From Clostridiales bacterium (GTDB lineage Bacteria; Bacillota; Clostridia; Lutisporales; Lutisporaceae), in the NCBI GenBank assembly GCA_012522255.1, contig JAAYKT010000219.1, forward strand, positions 1 to 8,484: a stretch of DNA of 8,484 nt. The letters run 5' to 3'. The translations under genes and the position numbers were made by a program. The notes beneath the pieces are model-generated. The model was not told the origin of the DNA. It saw only the letters and a program-made list of their open reading frames with translations, and did not search any database. Shown piece after piece: positions 1 to 6,456 of this stretch (position 1 is the first letter of the stretch; each line of letters starts with the position of its first letter).

Positions 1-797
1 AAAATAACGGACTGATACTGCACAGCGGGGCAAAATCCACCATAGCCGAAGCCTACAGAACCCTGCGTACAAACGTGATGTTTTCCAGCATAGACAAGAG
101 CATCAAATCCATAGTTATAACCAGCGCAGGCCCCTTTGAGGGTAAAAGCACCATCTCTGCTAACTTCGCGGTTACCCTGGCGCAGGTTGGCAGCCGTGTA
201 TTGGTATTGGATGCGGATCTCAGAAAACCAAAAGCACACAAACTATTCAGCCTTCCCAACAAAATAGGGCTGACAAATGTCCTTGCGTAATCACTGCCCT
301 GGGAAAAGCATATAACACAAATAGAAGAACAGCCCAACCTCTTTGTGATGACAGCAGGACCCATACCACCCAACCCCTCTGAAATAGTTGGCTCTGAGAA
401 AATAAAAAACATGATAGCGGAAATGAAGAATAATTTTGACTATGTCATTATAGATACCCCACCTGTAGGTGTTGTCACCGATGCAGCCATCGTTTCTTCC
501 TATGCAGACGGTACCATCCTTGTGGTATCCTCCGGCGATGTGGAATTAGAGGCGGCTCAAAGGGCAAAAGAGTTATTAATAAATGTAAAAGCAAACCTTC
601 TGGGAACAGTTTTAAACAAAATTCCAACAAAAGGCGCAGGCTACTACAAATACTACTACTATTACTCCAGCGGATATTATGAAGATCAGATTAGCGAAAA
701 AAGAAAAATAACATCGCTTTGGTCAAAAGACTTCTCCGACTATAAAATACGGGAATTGATCTCAAAAAAGGTTAAAAAGAAGGACCGGGTGCCATGA
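1..797 (+). pseudogene. cpsD: CpsD/CapB-family tyrosine kinase, 5' partial, interrupted by one in-frame stop
   Basis: BY-kinases of this family autophosphorylate a C-terminal tyrosine cluster and, with a membrane activator (CpsC/Wzz-like, presumably encoded upstream of the window), control polysaccharide polymerisation and export. The reading frame is open from base 3. It shows the entry helix (AEAYRTLRTN), Walker A (SAGPFEGKST, canonical GEGKST with F for G), Walker A' (VLVLDADLRKP), Walker B (YVIIDTPPVG) and a tyrosine cluster (GYYKYYYYYSSGYYED). The codon at 288-290 is TAA, between GLTNVLA and SLPWEKHITQIEEQPNLFV. The frame is the same on both sides and nothing conserved is missing, so a single nonsense change explains it, for example CAA to TAA. 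The upstream piece keeps Walker A and A' but loses Walker B and the tyrosines. An internal ATG at 345 has no good ribosome binding site. A sequencing error is the main alternative. The 3' end overlaps cpsB by ATGA. Confidence 0.88.
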
Positions 798-1558
798 TAG
801 ATATACACTGCCATATAATATATGATACGGACGACGGTGCCGGGGATCTTAGAGAAACCATGGAAATGTGCGAGATTGCTGAACAGGATGGTATCTCCAC
901 TATAATTGCAACCCCCCATTACATTCACGGGGAAGGAAACAACGAAAAAGTAAGTGAAAAAATTGAACTGCTAAATGAAGAGCTGAAAAGAAATTCCCGG
1001 GCGCTTCGAATACTGCAGGGCAACGAGATATACTTAGCCCGTAACAGCTATGAACACCTTTTAAACAACGAATGCTTCACATTAAACAACAGCAGGTATG
1101 CCTTAGTGGAATTTTCCATGACGGATGTACCTGATTTTGCATTTGACGCCCTTTACAATATGCAAGTCAAAGGTTATGTGCCCATAATCGCCCACCCGGA
1201 AAGAAACTATCGTATATTGCATCAACCAAATTTGGTCTATGACTTTATGAAAGAAGGCTGCCTCGTACAAATTAACAGCACCAGCCTCACGGGACTTAGC
1301 GGCAAAGAAATAAAAAGCTTTTCCGAAACGCTGATAAAACACAATATGGTTCATTTCATAGCAAGCGATGCCCACTCTGTTAGAAATAGAAAACCTGTCT
1401 TGTCAAAGGCCTTAGACCTGGCTGATTTCATCGGCGGAGACGGTGTAGGCCAAAGACTTATCTGTAAAAATCCAAAAGCATTAATAGAAAACAAAATAAT
1501 AAAAGCCGGAGAACCTATTAAATTCAAAACAAGAAAACGCTTCTTCGACATTTTCTGA
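794..1558 (+). CDS. cpsB: CpsB/YwqE-type PHP-domain protein-tyrosine phosphatase
   Basis: Metal-dependent phosphatase of the PHP (polymerase and histidinol phosphatase) superfamily. It dephosphorylates the tyrosine cluster of the cognate CpsD kinase in the cytoplasm. At 254 residues it has the usual family length. The metal-ligand motifs are in order: D-I-H-x-H (H5, H7), D-D-G-A (13-16), ATPH (H42), G-N-E-I (E78), AHPER (H134) and SDAH (D192, H194). All expected histidines and acids are present, so it should be active. The ATG overlaps the kinase stop codon (ATGA), which implies translational coupling; the upstream purine stretch AAGAAGGA could also serve as ribosome binding site. The kinase is broken by a nonsense codon, so the phosphatase may have lost its main substrate or act on another kinase. 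The assignment rests on motifs and on the adjacent kinase. Confidence 0.95.
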   Translation: MIDIHCHIIYDTDDGAGDLRETMEMCEIAEQDGISTIIATPHYIHGEGNNEKVSEKIELLNEELKRNSRALRILQGNEIYLARNSYEHLLNNECFTLNNSRYALVEFSMTDVPDFAFDALYNMQVKGYVPIIAHPERNYRILHQPNLVYDFMKEGCLVQINSTSLTGLSGKEIKSFSETLIKHNMVHFIASDAHSVRNRKPVLSKALDLADFIGGDGVGQRLICKNPKALIENKIIKAGEPIKFKTRKRFFDIF

Positions 1559-1589
1559 TTTAAAACTTGTTTTTCAAGTATCAATATTC

Positions 1590-1618
1590 TTTACTTAAAG
1601 TGGATTTTTTGTTATAAT
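1590..1618 (+). promoter_or_regulatory. Sigma-A type promoter with extended -10
   Basis: TATAAT lies at 1613-1618, preceded by TG at 1610-1611 (TGTTATAAT, extended -10). TTTACT at 1590-1595 is a 4/6 match to the -35 consensus with a 17-nt spacer. It lies about 40 nt upstream of the TTG-started 55-residue gene and is the clearest promoter in the window. It could also drive the SLH gene, because no equally good promoter is visible between 1828 and 1925. Confidence 0.75.
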
Positions 1619-1659
1619 CCAACTATACATAACTATGGACAAAACAGGGGCGATTAGAT

Positions 1660-1827
1660 TTGTACATAATTGATAATCTGAAAACTGCGTTAAAAAAATT
1701 AAGATCCGCAGATAAAAATAATGTTGCCAATCGTTTAACGCCCTCCGAAAGACAGTCATTGATTATTATAACAATTATAGCTACCTTTCCGATTATTTTA
1801 TCGGGAATTCTAATAGCTATAAACTGA
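1660..1827 (+). CDS. Small 55-residue membrane peptide, TTG start, unknown function
   Basis: A TTG at 1660 opens a 55-codon frame ending in TGA. An AGGGGCG ribosome binding site (1646-1652) lies about 7 nt upstream and a strong promoter precedes it. The product starts MYIIDNLKTALKKLRSADK, a basic amphipathic-looking segment. It ends in one hydrophobic stretch from about residue 34 to 54 (LIIITIIATFPIILSGILI), consistent with a single transmembrane helix at the extreme C terminus. I do not recognise the family. Correctly spaced signals together with a sensible soluble-plus-membrane layout make a real gene more likely than chance. It lies between the kinase/phosphatase pair and the SLH gene. 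It may share a transcript with the SLH gene across the stem-loop at 1843-1884. Confidence 0.6.
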   Translation: MYIIDNLKTALKKLRSADKNNVANRLTPSERQSLIIITIIATFPIILSGILIAIN

Positions 1828-1842
1828 AGGCAACATACTGCA

Positions 1843-1884
1843 AATAAAACTATGTATCGATAAAATTCGACATTTAGTTTTATT
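1843..1884 (+). promoter_or_regulatory. Large bulged stem-loop upstream of the SLH gene
   Basis: AATAAAACTA (1843-1852) is an exact inverted repeat of TAGTTTTATT (1875-1884). Inside it TG (1853-1854) pairs with CA (1871-1872) and TCGA (1857-1860) pairs with TCGA (1867-1870) around a TAAAAT loop. This gives 16 base pairs with a 2-nt bulge on each side (TA and TT). The 3' arm is T-rich, followed by ATTGTT, so it could act as a weak terminator behind the 55-residue gene. It could equally be a stabilising leader structure for the SLH mRNA or a protein binding site. Confidence 0.6.
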
Positions 1885-1917
1885 ATTGTTCACTAAAAAA
1901 TTAATAAATTAAAAAAT

Positions 1918-1924
1918 GGGGAGG
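1918..1924 (+). promoter_or_regulatory. Ribosome binding site that sets the SLH gene start
   Basis: GGGGAGG lies 1 nt before the ATG at 1926, too close to use. It lies 7 nt before the ATG at 1932, which is ideal spacing. The second ATG is therefore the likely start. Confidence 0.8.
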
Positions 1925-1931
1925 AATGGAA

Positions 1932-3728
1932 ATGTCATATAAAAAAAGTTCTGCATTGGCAATTATATTGATCATAATTTTAATACTTACAAACAGCATT
2001 TTTGTATTTGCTCAACCTTCTGATTTGGAGGGTCATTGGGCAAAAGACGTAATGAAAAAATGGGGCGATTACGGAGTAGTCAAAGGAACAGACGGTCTGT
2101 TCAACCCCAACAGCAATATAACAAGAGCAGAATTTGTTACCATGGTTAGCAGAGTTCTGATGCATATAAAAAAGAGTGCAAAAGGTTTTGATGACGTAGC
2201 TGGAGGCATGTGGTACACCGACGATATTTTAAAAGCCGTAGAAGCAGGTTTTATTCAAGGTGATGGAAAAGGCAGCTTCAAGCCTTTGTCAAACATTACA
2301 AGACAAGAAGCCGCAGTGGTGCTTTATAATGCTTTTGATATGGAGCCCGGCAATGTTTTTCTCCTGAATTCCTATAAAGATTACACCGAAGTGGCAAACT
2401 GGGCTGTAATAGCCGTGGCGGCTTTGGCGGAAAAAGGTTACATGACGGGCAAACCCGGAAACTTTCTGGCGCCTACTGACTACATAACAAGAGCAGAAAC
2501 GGTAAAACTTATAGATAACATTGCCGGCTCATTAAAATTCAAAGCCGGTATATATACAGGAGATACATCGGGAAGCATAGTTGTAAATGCCCCCGGCGTT
2601 ACCCTCAAAGATATGAATATAAAGGGCAATCTATACGTAGCCCACGGAGTAGGTGAGGGCAACCTGACTTTGGATAATGTCAAAATAGAAGGCAGAACCA
2701 TAGTTCGAGGCGGAGGTTATAACAGCATTATCATAAAGAACTCCAGCCTAAGCGGAACCTTGGTTGTGCTTAAAAAAGACGGTAAAGTAACGATAGTATT
2801 AGTGGGGAATTCTTCAGTAGACGATGTGGAGCTGAAAGGATCTGCAAAACTATCAGAGGAAAACCTTACCGGTTACGGATACGGCTATGTGGAAGTAATA
2901 CCCTTGAATGCAGATGCGGAAATTGAAATAGAAGGCGACATCGAAGAGCTGATAATTGATGCACCCAACGTATCTATCAATGTTACGGAGGGAACAGTGG
3001 GCAAACTTACCGTTGCACCTACAGCTGCAAATACAGAAATGAAAATAGCAAAAGGTGCGGTTGTTAAGGACCTAACCATAGAAGCGAAAACAGAGATCAA
3101 AGGGACCGGTACTATAGAAAAAGCGGTAGTTAAAGCAGATGATGTTAAAATAGAACAAAAACCTAAAGAAACAATAATCGACCTCGATAAAAAAGCTGAA
3201 ATCGCCGGTCAAACAGTGATAGGTGACGGCAAAGCGGTAACCGACACCAAACCCCCGACACCACGCCCAGACAGGGATAGGGATGAAGATCCGGATGCAA
3301 CATTGACCAGTGTTGTACTCAAGGTGGGTGAAACTGATAAGACAGCGCAAAGAATAGATGGAACTCATTTTTCAATTGATTTGTCTGGTGGTGGAGAAAT
3401 AGAATCAATTAAAATAGAACCGGCAGGAGCTACACTAAAAGTTAAATCTGTGGTTTTTGAGGATGGAACCGAAATCATGGTTAATAAGTCATTTGACAAA
3501 GAAATTAGTGTAAAAGATCTTTTGGCTTATGGTAAACAAAATTCGGAGGATTTTGATATGGACTATAAATATAAAGCCATGTTAGAAGTAATGACCGATG
3601 GGAAGGATAGCGTTAGTGTGGCGTTGATGAATACAATATTTGGCAATAGTGTTAATGTAAATGCAGAAATAAGCAGATCTGGTTACAGTACATCACATGC
3701 AGTATTGCTTATAATTTTAGGTGATTAA
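1932..3728 (+). CDS. Secreted S-layer homology (SLH) domain protein with beta-rich body
   Basis: Likely exported and held on the cell wall by SLH repeats, which in this family bind pyruvylated secondary cell-wall polymer. From the ATG at 1932 it is 598 residues. It has a signal peptide (KK at 4-5, hydrophobic 8-26, probable cleavage after VFA, residue 27). Three SLH repeats cover about 32-78, 86-136 and 150-198, with the motifs TRAE (64-67), TRQE (123-126) and TRAE (186-189). Residues about 205-430 are alternating short beta segments (IVVNAPGVTLKDMNIKGNLY and related) that look like stacked strands of a beta-solenoid. A Pro/Asp/Arg-rich linker (about 438-455) leads to a small C-terminal domain of unknown type. 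No enzymatic motif is visible, so a structural or S-layer-like role is inferred. A hairpin follows the stop at 3772. Confidence 0.92.
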   Translation: MSYKKSSALAIILIIILILTNSIFVFAQPSDLEGHWAKDVMKKWGDYGVVKGTDGLFNPNSNITRAEFVTMVSRVLMHIKKSAKGFDDVAGGMWYTDDILKAVEAGFIQGDGKGSFKPLSNITRQEAAVVLYNAFDMEPGNVFLLNSYKDYTEVANWAVIAVAALAEKGYMTGKPGNFLAPTDYITRAETVKLIDNIAGSLKFKAGIYTGDTSGSIVVNAPGVTLKDMNIKGNLYVAHGVGEGNLTLDNVKIEGRTIVRGGGYNSIIIKNSSLSGTLVVLKKDGKVTIVLVGNSSVDDVELKGSAKLSEENLTGYGYGYVEVIPLNADAEIEIEGDIEELIIDAPNVSINVTEGTVGKLTVAPTAANTEMKIAKGAVVKDLTIEAKTEIKGTGTIEKAVVKADDVKIEQKPKETIIDLDKKAEIAGQTVIGDGKAVTDTKPPTPRPDRDRDEDPDATLTSVVLKVGETDKTAQRIDGTHFSIDLSGGGEIESIKIEPAGATLKVKSVVFEDGTEIMVNKSFDKEISVKDLLAYGKQNSEDFDMDYKYKAMLEVMTDGKDSVSVALMNTIFGNSVNVNAEISRSGYSTSHAVLLIILGD

Positions 3729-3771
3729 TGCAGTATTAAGAATGAAATTAATATAAAAGAAATACAAAAAA

Positions 3772-3801
3772 GAAAGGGCAGGCAACACTGTCTGCTCTTT
3801 C
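3772..3801. terminator. Hairpin between the SLH gene and the CTAAC repeat array
   Basis: GAAAGGGCAG (3772-3781) pairs with CTGCTCTTTC (3792-3801) in 10 base pairs with one G-U, around a 10-nt loop. Read on the + strand it has no U-tract behind it, because the repeat array starts at once. Read on the - strand it is followed by six Ts (A-run at 3766-3771), the form of an intrinsic terminator. It may end or attenuate SLH transcription, or block antisense transcription entering the SLH gene. No - strand gene is apparent. Confidence 0.5.
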
Positions 3802-3899
3802 CTAACACCTAACGGCTAACCCCTGACCCCTAACAGCTAAAAGCTAACCCCTAACCCCTAACACCTAACACCTAACACCTAACACCTAACAGCTAAAAA
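3802..3899 (+). repeat. CTAACNN heptamer tandem array, 14 phased units
   Basis: The sequence divides without slippage into fourteen 7-nt units. Most are CTAACAC, CTAACCC or CTAACAG, with variants CTAACGG, CTGACCC, CTAAAAG and a last CTAAAAA that merges into the ribosome binding site of the next gene. The array is C-rich and almost free of G (39 C and 6 G in 98 nt), so the RNA should be unstructured. Since 7 is not a multiple of 3, TAA stops fall in all frames. No spacers are present, so this is not a CRISPR array. Confidence 0.9.
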
Positions 3900-3909
3900 G
3901 AGGCCCCTT

Positions 3910-4488
3910 ATGAAAAAATGGATCCTACGAATAACAATAACTGCAATACTACTAACAGGCATATACCTTCTAATAATGTACCAATTAGGAGACAGGATAC
4001 TCAGCGAATTTATTGACCAACAAATTTCAACAATGGAAGAACAATTTATATCGGATAATGTCGAAATAGATGAAACCGGCGAACAAGAACCAAATGAACA
4101 AACACCACAAAACGATGCTGATACGCAGCAAAATATACAAAAAGACAATAGGGAAAGTGAGGATACTCCCCTAAAGCAAACTAAACCTAAAGTGCAAAAC
4201 AGTGTAGCAAACAAAACAAAAAAACCTGTTGACAATACTAAATATGCAATAACAAAAGAAAAATTGGAAAGTATTAAAAATAAAGTAACGGCAGCGGATA
4301 AAGTATCCATAGCAAACTTTGTACTGAAAAAACTGAGCAAAGAAGACATAAAAGAACTAACAGCAATGGTGGCAAAAGGATTAACATCGGAAGACAAAGT
4401 GCGGGCAAAGCATATAGCTTACTCCCGCTTTAACAAAGACGAAATCCGCACCATTATGGACCTCTACGCCAAATACATGACCGATTGA
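3910..4488 (+). CDS. Membrane-anchored protein of unknown function in the EPS locus
   Basis: A 192-residue protein with ribosome binding site AAGAGG (3898-3903) 6 nt before the ATG. KKW at 2-4 is followed by a transmembrane segment at about 5-25, fitting a signal anchor with the rest outside the cell. Residues about 55-115 form a polar, low-complexity Glu/Gln/Asn/Thr/Lys-rich linker. The C-terminal part (about 118-190) is charged and predicted helical, containing ITKEKLESIKNKVTAADK and LSKEDIKELTAMVAKGL; the alternating SKED and TSED turns suggest a small helical bundle. I do not recognise the family and see no catalytic motif. It sits directly before the dehydratase gene and CTAAC repeats lie on both sides. 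A role in EPS assembly or at the envelope is inferred from position only. Confidence 0.8.
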   Translation: MKKWILRITITAILLTGIYLLIMYQLGDRILSEFIDQQISTMEEQFISDNVEIDETGEQEPNEQTPQNDADTQQNIQKDNRESEDTPLKQTKPKVQNSVANKTKKPVDNTKYAITKEKLESIKNKVTAADKVSIANFVLKKLSKEDIKELTAMVAKGLTSEDKVRAKHIAYSRFNKDEIRTIMDLYAKYMTD

Positions 4489-4505
4489 CACCTAACACCT
4501 AAAAG
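4485..4505 (+). repeat. Short CTAACAC repeat joining stop codon to ribosome binding site
   Basis: Three heptamers in phase: TTGACAC, CTAACAC and CTAAAAG. The first contains the TGA stop (4486-4488) of the upstream gene. The last merges into AGGAG (4504-4508), the ribosome binding site of the dehydratase gene. The whole intergenic gap is thus built from the same unit as the array at 3802-3899. Confidence 0.8.
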
Positions 4506-4518
4506 GAGACGAAAGCCA

Positions 4519-6372
4519 ATGCAACCCTACCGCAGAAAAGCTGCCCTGATAATCGCAGACACAATAATAGTAAGCGTATGCCTATACATATCCCTATTGC
4601 TGCGATTTGAATGGCAAATACCAAACCACTACTATAATATATTTATACATTCCGTCATCATAATTACATTTTTAAAAATATCCTTATTCATGATATATGG
4701 CCTCTATACCAGCCTTTGGAAATATGCCAGCATAGATGAATTAGTACAAATATTTCTTGCTGTCAGCACAGCATCCTTTGCCGAATACATATTCGGTATG
4801 ATAATGAAAATGCAGCAACCCAATTCTGTATATCTGATTAATGCCATGCTTACCCTTTTTTTAATCGGCCTAAGTAGGATGAGCTATAGGCTAATAAGAC
4901 GTGTAAAACATGCTTATCTCCCCTGCCAAGTAAAACAAAAAAGAGTCTTGATTGTGGGCGCCGGCCAGGCAGGTTCCATGGTCATAAAAGAAATGAAAGA
5001 AAACCCGGAGCTTGGTTACGTTCCTGCTGCCGTAGTGGATGACGATAGAACAAAAATAAGAACCTCCATCCACGGAGTGCCCGTCTTGGGCGGCAGAGAT
5101 AAAATACTCAGTGCAGTGATACAAAAAGATATAGAAGAGATAATAATAGCCCTACCCTCGGCACCCAAATCGGAAATAAGAGAAATGATAGAAATATGCA
5201 AAAAGACAAAATGCAAGCTTAAGACCCTCCCCGGAGTATACGAGCTGATAGACGGCAAAGTAAGTCTCAAAATGATAAGAGACGTTAATATAGAAGACCT
5301 TTTAGGCAGAGACGAAGTGAAGCTTCATACGGAGCAAATAGCACAGTACATAAAAGATGAAACCATACTGATCACCGGCGGCGGTGGCTCCATCGGTTCG
5401 GAACTCTGCAGACAACTGGCAAAATTTCAACCCAAAACACTTATAATATACGATATATATGAAAACAATGCCTATGTATTGGAACACGAGCTGAAAAACC
5501 AATACGCGCATGAAATAGACATAGAAGTGGCCATTGGATCCATAAGAGACAAGGACAGACTTAGACAAGTATTTTCCCGGCACAAGCCCGGCGTGATTTT
5601 CCATGCGGCAGCTCACAAACATGTGCCCTTAATGGAACTGAATGCAACAGAGGCTGTGAAGAACAATATATTCGGTACCCTAAACGTGGTACAAGTCTCT
5701 GATGAATATGGAGTCAAAAAATTCGTCCTAATATCCACAGACAAGGCAGTAAACCCCACAAACATAATGGGTGCAACAAAAAGATTTGCAGAAATGATAG
5801 TCCAAACCATGGACAAACGCAGCAAAACAGAATTTGCAGCAGTACGGTTCGGCAACGTTTTAGGCAGCAACGGCAGTGTCATACCCCTGTTTAAGAACCA
5901 AATAGCCCAGGGGGGACCTGTAACAGTGACCCATCCCCAAATAACAAGATACTTCATGACCATACCGGAAGCGGCACAATTAGTGATACAAGCCGGAGCC
6001 ATTGCAAAAGGCGGAGAAATCTTTATACTGGATATGGGACAATCCATAAAAATACTGGATCTGGCCAGAGACCTTATAAGGCTTTCCGGATTTGAGCCGG
6101 ACAAAGATATCAAAATAGAATTCATAGGCCTAAGGCCGGGGGAGAAGCTCTACGAGGAATTGATGCTCAAAGAAGAAGGAGTCAAGTCCACCTCTCACGA
6201 AAATATATTTGTGGGAAAACCATTGGACCTCAGCTTCAATGAAATAATGATGGGAATAAGAGTATTGCAAAACTCCCTCAACTCACCGGAAAAACTGAAA
6301 CAATGCATGAAAACAATAGTAAGCACCTATGCAACAGCTGCCGACGAAGTCGCCGCCGGCGACGAACGATAA
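4519..6372 (+). CDS. capD: Membrane-bound UDP-sugar 4,6-dehydratase (CapD/EpsC/PglF/WbpM family)
   Basis: Converts a UDP-N-acetylhexosamine, typically UDP-GlcNAc, to the 4-keto-6-deoxy sugar using bound NAD+. This is the first step towards bacillosamine-type amino sugars in glycans. The 617 residues fit the long form of the family. There are about four transmembrane helices (roughly 8-28, 41-61, 78-97, 104-120). A first Rossmann motif GAGQAG (147-152) belongs to the regulatory CoA-binding-like domain. The catalytic short-chain dehydrogenase domain has TGGGGSIG (286-293), HAAAHKHVPLME, STDKAVNPTNIMGATKR with T407-D408-K409, and M417xxxK421, where Met replaces the usual Tyr, as in WbpM/PglF. 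LRPGEKLYEEL (538-548) is also characteristic. Ribosome binding site AGGAG lies 10 nt upstream. The aminotransferase at 8331 is its natural partner. The exact substrate cannot be read from the sequence. Confidence 0.95.
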   Translation: MQPYRRKAALIIADTIIVSVCLYISLLLRFEWQIPNHYYNIFIHSVIIITFLKISLFMIYGLYTSLWKYASIDELVQIFLAVSTASFAEYIFGMIMKMQQPNSVYLINAMLTLFLIGLSRMSYRLIRRVKHAYLPCQVKQKRVLIVGAGQAGSMVIKEMKENPELGYVPAAVVDDDRTKIRTSIHGVPVLGGRDKILSAVIQKDIEEIIIALPSAPKSEIREMIEICKKTKCKLKTLPGVYELIDGKVSLKMIRDVNIEDLLGRDEVKLHTEQIAQYIKDETILITGGGGSIGSELCRQLAKFQPKTLIIYDIYENNAYVLEHELKNQYAHEIDIEVAIGSIRDKDRLRQVFSRHKPGVIFHAAAHKHVPLMELNATEAVKNNIFGTLNVVQVSDEYGVKKFVLISTDKAVNPTNIMGATKRFAEMIVQTMDKRSKTEFAAVRFGNVLGSNGSVIPLFKNQIAQGGPVTVTHPQITRYFMTIPEAAQLVIQAGAIAKGGEIFILDMGQSIKILDLARDLIRLSGFEPDKDIKIEFIGLRPGEKLYEELMLKEEGVKSTSHENIFVGKPLDLSFNEIMMGIRVLQNSLNSPEKLKQCMKTIVSTYATAADEVAAGDER

Positions 6373-6377
6373 AACTA

Positions 6378-6449
6378 CTAACCAACTAACAAACTAACTA
6401 ACTAACCAACTAACTAACTAACCAACTAACAAACTAACCAACTAAAAGG
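6378..6449 (+). repeat. CTAA/CCAA tetramer tandem array, 18 phased units
   Basis: Eighteen 4-nt units without slippage: CTAA alternating with CCAA, CAAA or CTAA, ending CTAA-AAGG. The final AAGG is the start of the ribosome binding site of the next gene. A 16-nt super-unit, three CTAA plus CCAA, occurs twice in a row (6394-6409, 6410-6425). G occurs only in the last unit. TAA stops fall in all three frames. The CTAA core matches the heptamer array upstream but the period differs (4 instead of 7), so the two arrays expanded independently. Confidence 0.9.
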
Positions 6450-6456
6450 TGATTGA

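Noticed and set aside
1565..1579. Terminator after cpsB (ACTTG-TTTTT-CAAGT)
   Set aside because: The stem is only 5 bp with no U-tract behind it; too weak to call.
3802..3899. CRISPR array
   Set aside because: Units of 7 nt are contiguous with no spacers; this is a simple tandem repeat.
3802..3899. Telomere-like CCCTAA repeat or contamination by eukaryotic telomere
   Set aside because: The period is 7, not 6, the units vary, and the array lies neatly between bacterial genes and merges with a ribosome binding site.
3879..4397. 172-residue open frame on the - strand
   Set aside because: It lies antisense to the 192-residue membrane protein gene, has a Ser/Phe/Leu-rich composition typical of a shadow frame, and no convincing ribosome binding site.
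5613..6125. 170-residue open frame on the - strand
   Set aside because: It is antisense to the conserved catalytic domain of the dehydratase; no family motif is visible.
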